Below, one piece after another: positions 7,821-15,071 of a DNA stretch of 28,577 nucleotides. The position numbers were made by a program, and so were the translations under genes. This DNA comes from CAYURP01 sp964447175 (GTDB lineage Bacteria > Zixibacteria > MSB-5A5 > SM23-73-2). The notes under the pieces were generated by a model. That model was not told the DNA's origin and did no database searches. It saw only the letters and a program-made list of their open reading frames with translations. The stretch's first letter is position 1. Every line of letters begins with the position of its first letter. The stretch is from contig CAYURP010000035.1 in NCBI GenBank assembly GCA_964447175.1, positions 1 through 28,577 of the forward strand, read 5' to 3'.

Positions 7821-7855
7821 AAGGAGGACTTTTGAAAGCGAGGAAGATTCGATGA
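7821..7855 (+). promoter_or_regulatory. Strong Shine-Dalgarno sequence with a seven-codon leader ORF overlapping clpC start
   Basis: AAGGAGG at 7821-7827 is the best ribosome-binding sequence in the area, but it is 24 nt from the clpC ATG, too far to serve it. Five bases after it, TTG 7832 opens a frame of seven codons (encoding MKARKIR) that ends at TGA 7853-7855. That stop overlaps the clpC ATG at 7852 in the arrangement ATGA. A weaker GAGGAAG at 7840-7846 is suitably placed for clpC itself. The layout would allow translational coupling of clpC to a leader peptide. Confidence 0.35.
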
Positions 7856-10320
7856 ACGAGATGTTTTCCGAAAGAGCTCGAAGATCAATCGAGTACTCCC
7901 GCGATGAGGCAGCCCGACTGAGACATGACTACATAGGAACAGAGCATCTCCTTTTGGGCTTGGTCAGATTGGGAGAGGGATATGCCGTTGAATGCCTTCT
8001 GAATATCGGAATAGACTTAAATGAGCTCAAGCAGGCGGTGGAGGATGTGGTTCAGCCCTCAGGCGGGACCTTAACCATGGGTCAGCTTCCCCTAACCCCA
8101 AGGGCAAAGAAAACCCTGGAGCTTTCAGCTCAGGAAGCCCGGGCTTTAAGATCCAAAGAGATAGATACCGAGCATCTGCTTTTAGCTCTTTTAAGGGATG
8201 AGGAGGGAGTGGCTTCTCAGGTCCTCTCTCAATATGATGTTGACTACAAGGAAGTCTATGAGGAGCTTAAGAATATCAAAGCTGGAAGACCATCCTCCTT
8301 CGGGAAAAAACGCAAGAAAAGCAAAACCCCGGCTCTGGATCATTTCGGAAGGGATTTAACCGAGTTAGCCAGAAGGGGTAAATTAGATCCCATTATTGGA
8401 AGGGACAACGAGATAGAAAGGCTCTCCCAGATCCTCTCCAGAAGGAAAAAGAACAACCCGGTCCTGTTAGGCGAGCCTGGTGTAGGAAAGACCGCTATCG
8501 TTGAAGGATTAGCCCAGAGGGTAGTAAAGAACAAAGTCCCTCAGACCCTGGAGAACAGAAGAATCGTAACCCTGGATATGGCTTCTCTGGTAGCCGGGAC
8601 AAAATATAGAGGGCAATTCGAGGAACGGATGAAAGCGGTAATGAACGAGATCATTAACTCCAAAGATGTGATTATTTTCATCGATGAGCTTCATACCATA
8701 GTAGGTGCAGGCGGAGCTGAAGGTTCTTTGGATGCATCCAATATCTTCAAACCCACTCTATCCAGAGGGGAGATTCAATGCATCGGAGCCACCACCCTGA
8801 ATGAATACAGGAAATATATAGAGAAGGATGGAGCTTTGGAACGCAGGTTTCAGACGGTGATGGTAGATCCTCCCAACTCCGAGGATACTGTTAATATACT
8901 CAATGGATTGAGGCCTAAATACGAAGAACACCACAAGATAAAGATAAAAGATGAGGCTATTAGAGCCGCAGTTGGGTTGTCTGACAGATATATCTCCGGC
9001 AAGTTCCAACCGGACAAAGCCATTGATGTGATAGACGAAGCTGGCTCAAGGGTTCATCTGAGCTCTTACACCAAACCTCCGGAATTCGACGAACTGGATC
9101 AAGCTATCCAGGAGATTCAGAAGAAGAAAGAGGACGCAGTAAAAAATCAGGAATTCGAAAAAGCTGCCCAGCTCAGAGATGATCTCAAATTCAAAAAAGA
9201 GGAACTGGAGCAGATGAGGCAGAAATGGGAGGAGGAACGGGAAAAACAGACAGTGAAACTCACTGCAGAGGATGTAGCTCTCGTTGTTTCCAAGATGACC
9301 GGCATTCCTGTTTTCAGGTTGGAGGAGAAGGAATCCAAAAAGCTTCTGAGAATGGAGCAGGAAATCAAAAAGAGGATTGTAGGGCAGGAGGAAGCTATCT
9401 CAGCCATAACCAAGGCCATCCGCAGGTCCAGAGCTGGATTAGGTGATCCCCGCCGCCCCATCGGATCCTTTATCTTTCTGGGACCCACCGGTGTGGGGAA
9501 AACCGAGCTGGGCCGGGCATTAGCTGCTTTCCTTTTTGAGGATGAGAACTCTCTGGTGCGGATAGATATGTCCGAATATATGGAGAAATTCTCCGTTTCC
9601 AGGCTCATCGGTGCTCCTCCGGGATACGTGGGTTACGAGGAAGGCGGTCAGCTAACTGAAAAGGTCAGAAGAAAACCTTATTCGGTAGTCCTGTTAGATG
9701 AGATAGAAAAAGCGCATCCGGATGTTTTCAACATACTTTTACAGATGCTGGATGACGGTGCGTTAACTGATAGCTTCGGCAGGAAAGTGGATTTCAAAAA
9801 CACCGTGGTGATCATGACCTCCAATATGGGAACCAGGGAGATAAAATCCGGTAAGGGTTTAGGGTTCAAAAAAGATGATATAGAATCCTCCTATCAACAG
9901 ATGAAGGAAAAGATCATTGATCAGGTGAAAAAGACCTTCAATCCCGAACTTCTAAACAGAATAGATGAGATCATAGTCTTCAAACCTTTAGGTATGCCCC
10001 AGATTATGGAGATCGTTGATATACTTTTAACTGACGTGGCTAAAAGATTGGCTGAAAGGGGAATCTCCTTTGAGCTTTCCCCGGAGGCTAAGAAATTCCT
10101 GGCGGAGACGGGTTACAATCCTACTTTCGGCGCGCGTCCTTTAAAACGTGTGATCCAGAAGTTTTTAGAGGATCCATTGGCTGAGGAGATTTTAAGAGGC
10201 CAATTCGCCGGCGATTGCCACGTAGTAATAGATAAAAAGGAAGGAGAGGAAAACCTCTCATTTAAGATAGCCGTTACTCCAGAGGATAGAAAGGATATAC
10301 CGAAATCTGTCAAACAGTAA
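7852..10320 (+). CDS. clpC: ATP-dependent Clp protease ATP-binding subunit ClpC
   Basis: This 822-residue Hsp100 unfoldase has the ClpC architecture. Two Clp_N repeats span 1-145 (FSERARRSIEYSRDEAARL...; LTPRAKKTLELSAQEA...). The first AAA+ module has Walker A GEPGVGKT (207-214) and sensor region FIDELHTIVGAG. A middle domain holds a UVR motif (EFEKAAQLRDDL), the mark of ClpC as opposed to ClpA or ClpB. The second AAA+ module has Walker A GPTGVGKT (544-551), Walker B VVLLDEIEKAHPDV and a D2-small domain. GKGLGF near 667-672 fits the ClpP-binding loop. With ClpP it degrades proteins, including those tagged by the McsA-McsB pair just upstream. ATG 7852 gives the standard N-terminus. rpmA follows 12 bp after the stop. 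All motifs are intact. Confidence 0.97.
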   Translation: MNEMFSERARRSIEYSRDEAARLRHDYIGTEHLLLGLVRLGEGYAVECLLNIGIDLNELKQAVEDVVQPSGGTLTMGQLPLTPRAKKTLELSAQEARALRSKEIDTEHLLLALLRDEEGVASQVLSQYDVDYKEVYEELKNIKAGRPSSFGKKRKKSKTPALDHFGRDLTELARRGKLDPIIGRDNEIERLSQILSRRKKNNPVLLGEPGVGKTAIVEGLAQRVVKNKVPQTLENRRIVTLDMASLVAGTKYRGQFEERMKAVMNEIINSKDVIIFIDELHTIVGAGGAEGSLDASNIFKPTLSRGEIQCIGATTLNEYRKYIEKDGALERRFQTVMVDPPNSEDTVNILNGLRPKYEEHHKIKIKDEAIRAAVGLSDRYISGKFQPDKAIDVIDEAGSRVHLSSYTKPPEFDELDQAIQEIQKKKEDAVKNQEFEKAAQLRDDLKFKKEELEQMRQKWEEEREKQTVKLTAEDVALVVSKMTGIPVFRLEEKESKKLLRMEQEIKKRIVGQEEAISAITKAIRRSRAGLGDPRRPIGSFIFLGPTGVGKTELGRALAAFLFEDENSLVRIDMSEYMEKFSVSRLIGAPPGYVGYEEGGQLTEKVRRKPYSVVLLDEIEKAHPDVFNILLQMLDDGALTDSFGRKVDFKNTVVIMTSNMGTREIKSGKGLGFKKDDIESSYQQMKEKIIDQVKKTFNPELLNRIDEIIVFKPLGMPQIMEIVDILLTDVAKRLAERGISFELSPEAKKFLAETGYNPTFGARPLKRVIQKFLEDPLAEEILRGQFAGDCHVVIDKKEGEENLSFKIAVTPEDRKDIPKSVKQ

Positions 10321-10332
10321 GGAAAGAATAAA

Positions 10333-10584
10333 ATGGCACATAAAAAAGGCGTAGGCAGCTCCCGCAACGGAAGAGACTCCCACGGACAAAGAATGGGTAT
10401 TAAATGTTTCTCGGGAGAAGCAGTTTCAGCCGGAAGCATTCTGGTGCGTCAAAGAGGAACCAAAGTCTATCCCGGTTATAATGTGGGCATAGGAAGGGAT
10501 AATACCCTTTTTGCCAAGATCACCGGGGTGGTAAAATACGAGCGCAAAGGCAAAGACAAAAAGATCGTATCGATATACGCTTAG
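10333..10584 (+). CDS. rpmA: Large ribosomal subunit protein bL27
   Basis: This 83-residue protein is a complete bL27: MAHKKGVGSSRNGRDSHGQR at the start, then GNxxVRQRGTKVYPGYNVGIGRDNTLFAKITG. It lies in the 50S subunit with its N-terminal arm reaching the peptidyl-transferase centre. In this protein MAHKKG is directly at the start codon, so there is no cleavable N-terminal extension of the Firmicutes type. The start ATG 10333 has AAGGAA 8 bases upstream. The gene follows clpC after 12 bp and lacks its usual partner rplU (bL21), which is not in this window. An obvious terminator does not follow; only T-rich tracts appear at 10593-10621. Confidence 0.97.
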   Translation: MAHKKGVGSSRNGRDSHGQRMGIKCFSGEAVSAGSILVRQRGTKVYPGYNVGIGRDNTLFAKITGVVKYERKGKDKKIVSIYA

Positions 10585-10707
10585 ATGCATCTCTTTTTTT
10601 CTCAATCTTTGTTATTTTTTTCACAAAGTTAAACCTCAATGGCTCCATCTAAGAAACTGACATCTGTATTTTTTATATAACTTAGGAATAATTCTGCTCT
10701 TTTGAAA

Positions 10708-11370
10708 ATGAAAGAAATTTGTATCGTTTTAGCTGGTTGTGGTTTTCTGGATGGATCTGATGTGAGGGAAGCTGTTCTCATCTCCTACTTTTTAGAGAAG
10801 AATGGTTATAGAACCGTTTTCGCAGCTCCCAAAACATCCCAGAAAGTGGTAGTAGATCACAAAACCCAGGAGGTTCTTTCTCAAAAAAGAGAGGTTTTGA
10901 ACGAATCCGCAAGACTAAATGGAGAGATCAAGGAATTAGAGGAAATAAAAGGCGATAAAATCCTGGCTTTGATTTTGCCTGGCGGAGAAGGCATAACAAA
11001 TAATCTCACAGAGCTGGACAAAGAAAGCAATCTATTTAAAGTTGAGTTCCAGACCAAAAAAATAATCAGAGAGATATTCAGAAGAAAAAAGCCGATCGGG
11101 GGTTGCGGTCTTGCTTCACTGGTGATCGCCGGGTCTTTAAATGACATAGTTGAATCCCCCCTGACTTTAACCACAGGAAATGATACCAGAGTGATCCAAA
11201 AGCTCGAAAACTTAGGCGTTAATCATGTAATGGCCAAGCCCACAGAAGCAGTGATCGACGAGGAACACAGGATAGTTACCACCACCGGTTATTTAAGCAA
11301 AAACAGAATAAAGGAATTTGCCCTGGGAATTAAGAACATGGTCTCAGGGATAATAGAGTTAACCAAATAA
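10708..11370 (+). CDS. elbB: ElbB-like DJ-1/PfpI superfamily protein (glyoxalase family)
   Basis: This 220-residue protein aligns along its length with ElbB (GatB1-type, formerly linked to isoprenoid synthesis). The N-terminal pattern is VLAGCGFLDGSDVREAVL, then NESARLNGEIKEL, then LILPGGEGITNNL (89-100) with the conserved acid near the PGG. The region after the nucleophile elbow matches LTLTTGND, and EHRIVTTTGYL follows. In ElbB the cysteine sits in GFMCIAP; here the segment is PIGGCGLAS, so C133 appears one residue earlier and the local sequence is altered, with a longer insert after it. Activity may differ from the E. coli protein. ATG 10708 is preferred over TTG 10702, since the extra MK adds nothing, but neither has a clear ribosome-binding site. 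fumA starts 15 bp downstream, suggesting a shared transcript. Confidence 0.8.
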   Translation: MKEICIVLAGCGFLDGSDVREAVLISYFLEKNGYRTVFAAPKTSQKVVVDHKTQEVLSQKREVLNESARLNGEIKELEEIKGDKILALILPGGEGITNNLTELDKESNLFKVEFQTKKIIREIFRRKKPIGGCGLASLVIAGSLNDIVESPLTLTTGNDTRVIQKLENLGVNHVMAKPTEAVIDEEHRIVTTTGYLSKNRIKEFALGIKNMVSGIIELTK

Positions 11371-11385
11371 ACCATCGGAGGAGTT

Positions 11386-12225
11386 ATGCGTGAGATACAA
11401 CCCGATAAGATCATCAAAACTGTAAAACAGCTCTGCATCGACGCTAATTACCATCTGGGCAAAGATGTTATCAACTCCCTGGAGGAGGGTTACAAAAAAG
11501 AGGAATCTCCAGTAGGGAAAGATATCATCTCCCAGATTCTGGAGAACGACCGTATCGCAGATGAGGGAGTTTTCCCGGCATGTCAGGACACCGGATCAGC
11601 AATCGTCTTTGTGGAGATGGGAGCCGACGTTTTCATCAAAGGCAACCTGTTCGAGGCGATTAATGAGGGAGTGCGTCAGGGATACAAGGATGGCTATCTG
11701 AGAAAATCGATTTGCGATCCCATCACCAGAAAAAATACCGGTGATAACACCCCGGCAGTCATTCATATGGACATCGTTTCCGGAGATAAGCTCAAGATCA
11801 CAGTGGCTCCAAAAGGCGGCGGATCAGAGAATATGAGTTTTGTTAAGATGATGAAACCTGCTGACGGAATCGAGGGGGTAAAGAGTTTTGTAATCGAGTC
11901 GGTCAGGCAGGCAGGATCCAATCCCTGTCCACCAATTGTTGTGGGAATTGGCGTCGGAGGACCCAGCTTCGAGAAGTGCGCTCAACTGGCAAAAAAATCC
12001 CTTCTAAGACCCATTGGCTCAAGGAATCCGGATAAATTCTATGCAGACGTAGAGAATGAACTTTTAGAGAAAGTTAACCTGCTGGGAGTGGGACCCCAGG
12101 GCCTGGGAGGAACGGTAACAGCATTAGATGTGCATATAGAGGTAATGCCCTGTCACATTGCAAGTTTTCCATCAAGCGTGAACATCTGTTGCCATTCCGA
12201 CCGGCATAAGGAAGCAATTATTTAG
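11386..12225 (+). CDS. Class I fumarate hydratase, alpha subunit
   Basis: This 279-residue protein is the large subunit of the oxygen-sensitive 4Fe-4S hydratases. The likely cluster cysteines are C66 in ACQDTG, C181 in NPCPP, and one in ICCHSDRH (C268 or C269). Other signatures are RKNTGDNTPAV and APKGGGSENM. With the beta subunit at 12276 it should interconvert fumarate and malate in the central carbon pathway. The related L-tartrate dehydratase (TtdA) has the same motifs, so substrate cannot be fixed from sequence alone, but the two-subunit form in non-enteric bacteria is usually fumarase. ATG 11386 follows GGAGGAG at 11377-11383. The gene is 15 bp after the ElbB-like gene and ends 50 bp before the beta subunit. 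Confidence 0.92.
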   Translation: MREIQPDKIIKTVKQLCIDANYHLGKDVINSLEEGYKKEESPVGKDIISQILENDRIADEGVFPACQDTGSAIVFVEMGADVFIKGNLFEAINEGVRQGYKDGYLRKSICDPITRKNTGDNTPAVIHMDIVSGDKLKITVAPKGGGSENMSFVKMMKPADGIEGVKSFVIESVRQAGSNPCPPIVVGIGVGGPSFEKCAQLAKKSLLRPIGSRNPDKFYADVENELLEKVNLLGVGPQGLGGTVTALDVHIEVMPCHIASFPSSVNICCHSDRHKEAII

Positions 12226-12275
12226 TCAAATTAAAGATAGATTTTTAGCCTGATCGCTAAAACATGGAGGGAAAA

Positions 12276-12833
12276 ATGGCTGAAGCAATAAAATTGAACA
12301 CACCTTTGACAGATAAAGACATTGAGGGTCTGAAAATCGGAGATAAGGTTTTGATCACAGGTGAGATCTTCACCGGCCGTGACACTGCGCACAAAAGAAT
12401 GGTCGAGATGTTAGATAAGGGAGAGAAACTCCCCTTTGACATTAAAGGCCAGCTCCTCTATTACGTGGGACCCAGCCCTACCCGGCCAGGCCAAATCCTG
12501 GGGTCAGCCGGACCGACAACTTCGGGAAGAATGAATAAATACGCTCCTCGAATTCTTGAAGCTGGCTCAAAAGGTATGATCGGCAAAGGAGAAATGGCTG
12601 GTAGCGTGCCCGATGCGCTCAAGAAATACAAAGGAGCATATTTCATCGTAGTCGGCGGTGCTGCAGCTTTGATCTCCAAGTCCATCACCAAAGCAGAATT
12701 GGTAGCCTGGGAGGAGTTAGGAGCCGAGGCAATTAAGAGATTCACCGTAAAAGATTTCCCGGCAATAGTCGCCCAGGACAGCCACGGCGGAAACCTATTT
12801 GTGGAAGGTGTAAAGAAATACCAGAAGATTTAA
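12276..12833 (+). CDS. Class I fumarate hydratase, beta subunit
   Basis: This 185-residue protein is the small subunit (fumarase C-terminal domain, swivelling beta/beta/alpha). Typical blocks are LKIGDKVLITGEIFTGRDTAHKRM, YVGPSPTRPGQILGSAGPTTSGRMNKY and GGAAALISKSI. The TSGRM and GRDTAHKR segments carry the arginines and threonines that bind dicarboxylate. The start chosen is ATG 12276 (MAEAIKL), because GGAGGG at 12266-12271 precedes it by 4 bases. The earlier in-frame ATG 12264 has no ribosome-binding sequence and would place that GGAGGG inside the coding region. It pairs with the alpha subunit 50 bp upstream. A terminator lies at 12994-13020. Confidence 0.92.
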   Translation: MAEAIKLNTPLTDKDIEGLKIGDKVLITGEIFTGRDTAHKRMVEMLDKGEKLPFDIKGQLLYYVGPSPTRPGQILGSAGPTTSGRMNKYAPRILEAGSKGMIGKGEMAGSVPDALKKYKGAYFIVVGGAAALISKSITKAELVAWEELGAEAIKRFTVKDFPAIVAQDSHGGNLFVEGVKKYQKI

Positions 12834-12879
12834 CCTGAAACCTCAAAAAAATAAATAGCTTTGGAATGAAATCGCGTAG

Positions 12880-12973
12880 GGGTGGAGTTTATCTCCGCCC
12901 TTTCGGTTTTTAGTTATTAGTAATTTGTCATTAGTTGTTATAAAAATGTAGGGGCGGACCTCTGTGTCCGCCC
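12880..12973. repeat. Two GTAGGGGYGGA...TCCGCCC hairpin repeats
   Basis: The first hairpin pairs 12880-12887 with 12893-12900 (GGGTGGAG with CTCCGCCC, one G-U pair). The second pairs 12952-12959 with 12966-12973 (GGGCGGAC with GTCCGCCC, perfect). Both follow the word GTAG and both are followed by T-rich sequence. Between them lies TTAGTTATTAGTAATTTG-type AT-rich DNA. They share their left flank (CGCGTAGGGG or TGTAGGGG) with the third hairpin at 12994, so this is one repeat family in three tandem copies. Each could end transcription from the fumarase genes. Confidence 0.85.
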
Positions 12974-12993
12974 TTTTATTTTTATTCGCGTAG

Positions 12994-13020
12994 GGGCAGA
13001 GCTTGTCTCTGCCCTTTTTT
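12994..13020 (+). terminator. Rho-independent terminator after the fumarase genes
   Basis: GGGCAGAG (12994-13001) pairs perfectly with CTCTGCCC (13007-13014) across a 5-nt loop, followed directly by six T at 13015-13020. This is the strongest intrinsic terminator in the window. It is also the third member of the local GTAGGGG hairpin family. Confidence 0.8.
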
Positions 13021-13091
13021 GTTTGACAAATTAAATTTTAGATATAAATTGAAAATTGACAAGAAAATCTTTCAAAAGGAGATTTGGAGAC

Positions 13092-14114
13092 ATGCAAGGT
13101 TGGGTATTTTACTTCGTAACATCAAATAACGTATTACCTATAACTTTTTTAGAAAGAAAGATACAACCTAACGGAGCTGATTATGATGAGTTTGTCTTTG
13201 AGGTAATGTATGTGGAACAAGATCGAAAAGAAAAAAACACGGTTCAGATGACTAGGAGTTTATTAAACCCTAAAGAGAAAACTGAATGGGATTCTACAAC
13301 TGTACTGGTTATGGCTGGAAGATGCCTGATAAAATGGCTTAAGAATAATAGGAACCCACTTAGCTTAGGAACAGACAATTACAGGAATTATCAATACACT
13401 AAGTTTGTCGAGTGGGATTTGATCGAGAGAGAAATCTTGGGGATATTCTATCATTTCAATAGAGCGTTAGTTGCCAATAATAGCTTGAGTTTTCTTGATC
13501 TTATGATCTCTACAGAGTTTAGAGATGTACAACTTTTAACAACTATAGAATACTTGACCAAAAGAGGCTTTCTCATACAGGAGGGCCATTATACAGACTT
13601 CAGAGAACAACGATATTCTGTGAACAGGCAAAGACTCGATGATATAGAAAAGAGACTTCATACTGCGAAGCTTGTGGAATCAGGCGAAAATAAGTATTAC
13701 AGGGAAGTAGACATTAGCCCAAAAGGAGATTTCGCTTTTGTCATCATGCCCTTCAGAGAGGATGAGATGGAACAAACAGTATACACGGAAGCAATAAAAC
13801 CCACGGTTCAAAACACTTTAAAGATTGAATGCCTTAGATCAGACGAAGATTTAACACCTCGAAAAATTGATGACAAAATATATACTTTGATTAAAAAAGC
13901 GAAGATTGTAATTGCAGAAGTAACAACTGGAAATCCCAATGTGTTCCTTGAGTTGGGGATGACACAGATACTAAACAAAGACATAATTATACTAAATAAT
14001 AAAACGCAGGGTGTGAAATTATTACCCTTTGATATTAGAGTAGATACTGTGATATTTTATACTAATTTTGATGAATTAAAAAGGAAACTGAAAAAAGCTC
14101 TCGAAGTTATTTAG
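13092..14114 (+). CDS. Protein with C-terminal nucleoside 2-deoxyribosyltransferase/TIR-like domain
   Basis: This 340-residue protein has no named relative that I recognise. Residues about 214-325 form a Rossmann-like unit: FVIMPF (216-221), a helix, ECLRSDEDL, IYTLIKKAKIVIAEVT, and NPNVFLELG (281-289), then KDIIIL. This matches nucleoside 2-deoxyribosyltransferase-like domains, where the glutamate in this last motif (E287 here) is catalytic. Such domains can attack N-glycosidic bonds, and the fold resembles TIR domains. The middle (about 108-195) is helical with a possible winged-helix segment (LLTTIEYLTKRGFLIQEG). The N-terminal 100 residues look like a small beta-rich domain. ATG 13092 is chosen, with AAAAGGAG at 13074-13081; TTG 13056 is less likely. 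It stands alone between the terminator cluster and a composite repeat, and is AT-rich. TTGACA at 13023 and TATAAA at 13043 are only 14 bp apart, so the promoter is uncertain. Confidence 0.7.
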   Translation: MQGWVFYFVTSNNVLPITFLERKIQPNGADYDEFVFEVMYVEQDRKEKNTVQMTRSLLNPKEKTEWDSTTVLVMAGRCLIKWLKNNRNPLSLGTDNYRNYQYTKFVEWDLIEREILGIFYHFNRALVANNSLSFLDLMISTEFRDVQLLTTIEYLTKRGFLIQEGHYTDFREQRYSVNRQRLDDIEKRLHTAKLVESGENKYYREVDISPKGDFAFVIMPFREDEMEQTVYTEAIKPTVQNTLKIECLRSDEDLTPRKIDDKIYTLIKKAKIVIAEVTTGNPNVFLELGMTQILNKDIIILNNKTQGVKLLPFDIRVDTVIFYTNFDELKRKLKKALEVI

Positions 14115-14248
14115 ATACAAACAATTCTAAAAGATGAAAATTTAGTACTGAAAAATCCAAGGGGGATTTGTTTTTATAAAAAGAACACTTGTTGATAAAA
14201 CCTATTTTTTATGAAAGATCATAATCCCAGTTTGCACCAAGGTGGATC
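14115..14248. other. Non-coding spacer after the deoxyribosyltransferase-like gene
   Basis: The gene-free stretch 14115-14424 divides into this AT-rich spacer, the composite repeat at 14249-14408, and a short AT-rich run to the end of the DUF1847 gene. In the spacer I see no convincing ORF, promoter, hairpin with a U-tract or RNA gene. Two transcription units converge in this stretch. Confidence 0.6.
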
Positions 14249-14408
14249 CAAATGCATAATAATTGAGGGATAAATCCCCTTCTACGCGTAGCGGAGCCTT
14301 TACAGCTACGATTCAGGTGTACCTCTGACAAGGTCAGGAAACCTTGCCCTACCCACATATGTGAACATAAATGTTCACACTCCAATATCTGTTTCATCTG
14401 TTGGGAAT
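14249..14408. repeat. Composite modular repeat, copy A
   Basis: This stretch matches 23495-23659 in the same orientation, almost ungapped over the core 14265-14408. It is built from small modules. These are CAAATGCAT, GAGGGATAAA, the palindrome CTACGCGTAG, CGGAGCC with a degenerate partner, CAAGGTCAGGAAACCTTG, the perfect hairpin GTGAACATAAATGTTCAC (14361-14378), and a terminal TTTCATCTGTTGGGAAT. No ORF is present in it. Confidence 0.9.
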
Positions 14409-14424
14409 AAGAAAAAATATAAAA

Positions 14425-15006
14425 TTAAACTTCAAATTGACTCAATTTATTCTGATAATACCTTGAATACAAAGCTCCCACTGGATTGTGAGCTAAAACC
14501 CTGTCCTTGACTACCAGGGTAGTCACTGGTGCTTCTGAATATTTTGTAAAAAGAATATCGTGCCCCATACAAAGCCCTAAGATGATATTCAAATCCGTCT
14601 TCTCTTTATTTAAAATCATAGCCTGAGCCAGAGGATTGCACATAGCCTCGTATCTGTCACACTTTATTTTTGGCATATCGTAAAATTCCTTTTCCACACC
14701 TCCCACCTTACAGCAAACAGACTCTACTTTAAAATGCTTTTTCAAAAGCTTTTGCAGGATTTTAGCCTCATTTCCAAAGCCGACACAGAATGCTATACCC
14801 AGTTTCTTGTAATCCATTTTCCTGGAAAAAAGTATCAATTCCTCTAACCTGGTGTATTTCATATAGTATTTTGCTTCGATCTCAGAGGCTAACTTTAAGA
14901 TCTTAAGGGTGGTCTCATCCCACTTTTTTTCCTTTAAGGAATCTGCCATTCCAAAGCAGTCTTTGCCCTGGTAACATTCCTTATCCTCACAATTGGCACA
15001 GTTCAT
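14425..15006 (-). CDS. DUF1847 family cysteine-rich (metal-binding) protein
   Basis: This 193-residue protein matches the DUF1847 family. It has an N-terminal cysteine cluster (C3, C6, C11, C17 in NCANCEDKECYQGKDC), the segment GIAFCVGFGNEAKIL, then CNPLAQAMILN, and the family-defining TDLNIILGLCMGHDILF followed by APVTTLVVKDRVLAHNPVGALY. The cysteines suggest a metal or Fe-S site, but no function is established for the family. ATG 15006 follows GGGAGG about 6 bases upstream. It lies 65 bp after the zinc-less TldD-like gene and on the same strand, so it is probably the last gene of that operon. The convergent composite repeat begins 16 bases past its stop. The family call is firm; the function is unknown. 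Confidence 0.85.
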   Translation of the reverse strand: MNCANCEDKECYQGKDCFGMADSLKEKKWDETTLKILKLASEIEAKYYMKYTRLEELILFSRKMDYKKLGIAFCVGFGNEAKILQKLLKKHFKVESVCCKVGGVEKEFYDMPKIKCDRYEAMCNPLAQAMILNKEKTDLNIILGLCMGHDILFTKYSEAPVTTLVVKDRVLAHNPVGALYSRYYQNKLSQFEV

Positions 15007-15071
15007 CCATCCTCCCTATCTGGTTTCTATATACTTAACTCAAATGTTCAGTTTACATCCACAACAAAAAA

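Noticed and set aside
10653..10666. Shared 12-mer ACTGACATCTGT before the ElbB-like gene and at 22190
   Set aside because: Only one short match with no shared context; chance is likely in 28 kb of similar composition.
10585..10707. Terminator after rpmA
   Set aside because: T-rich runs occur at 10593-10621, but no stable stem precedes them.
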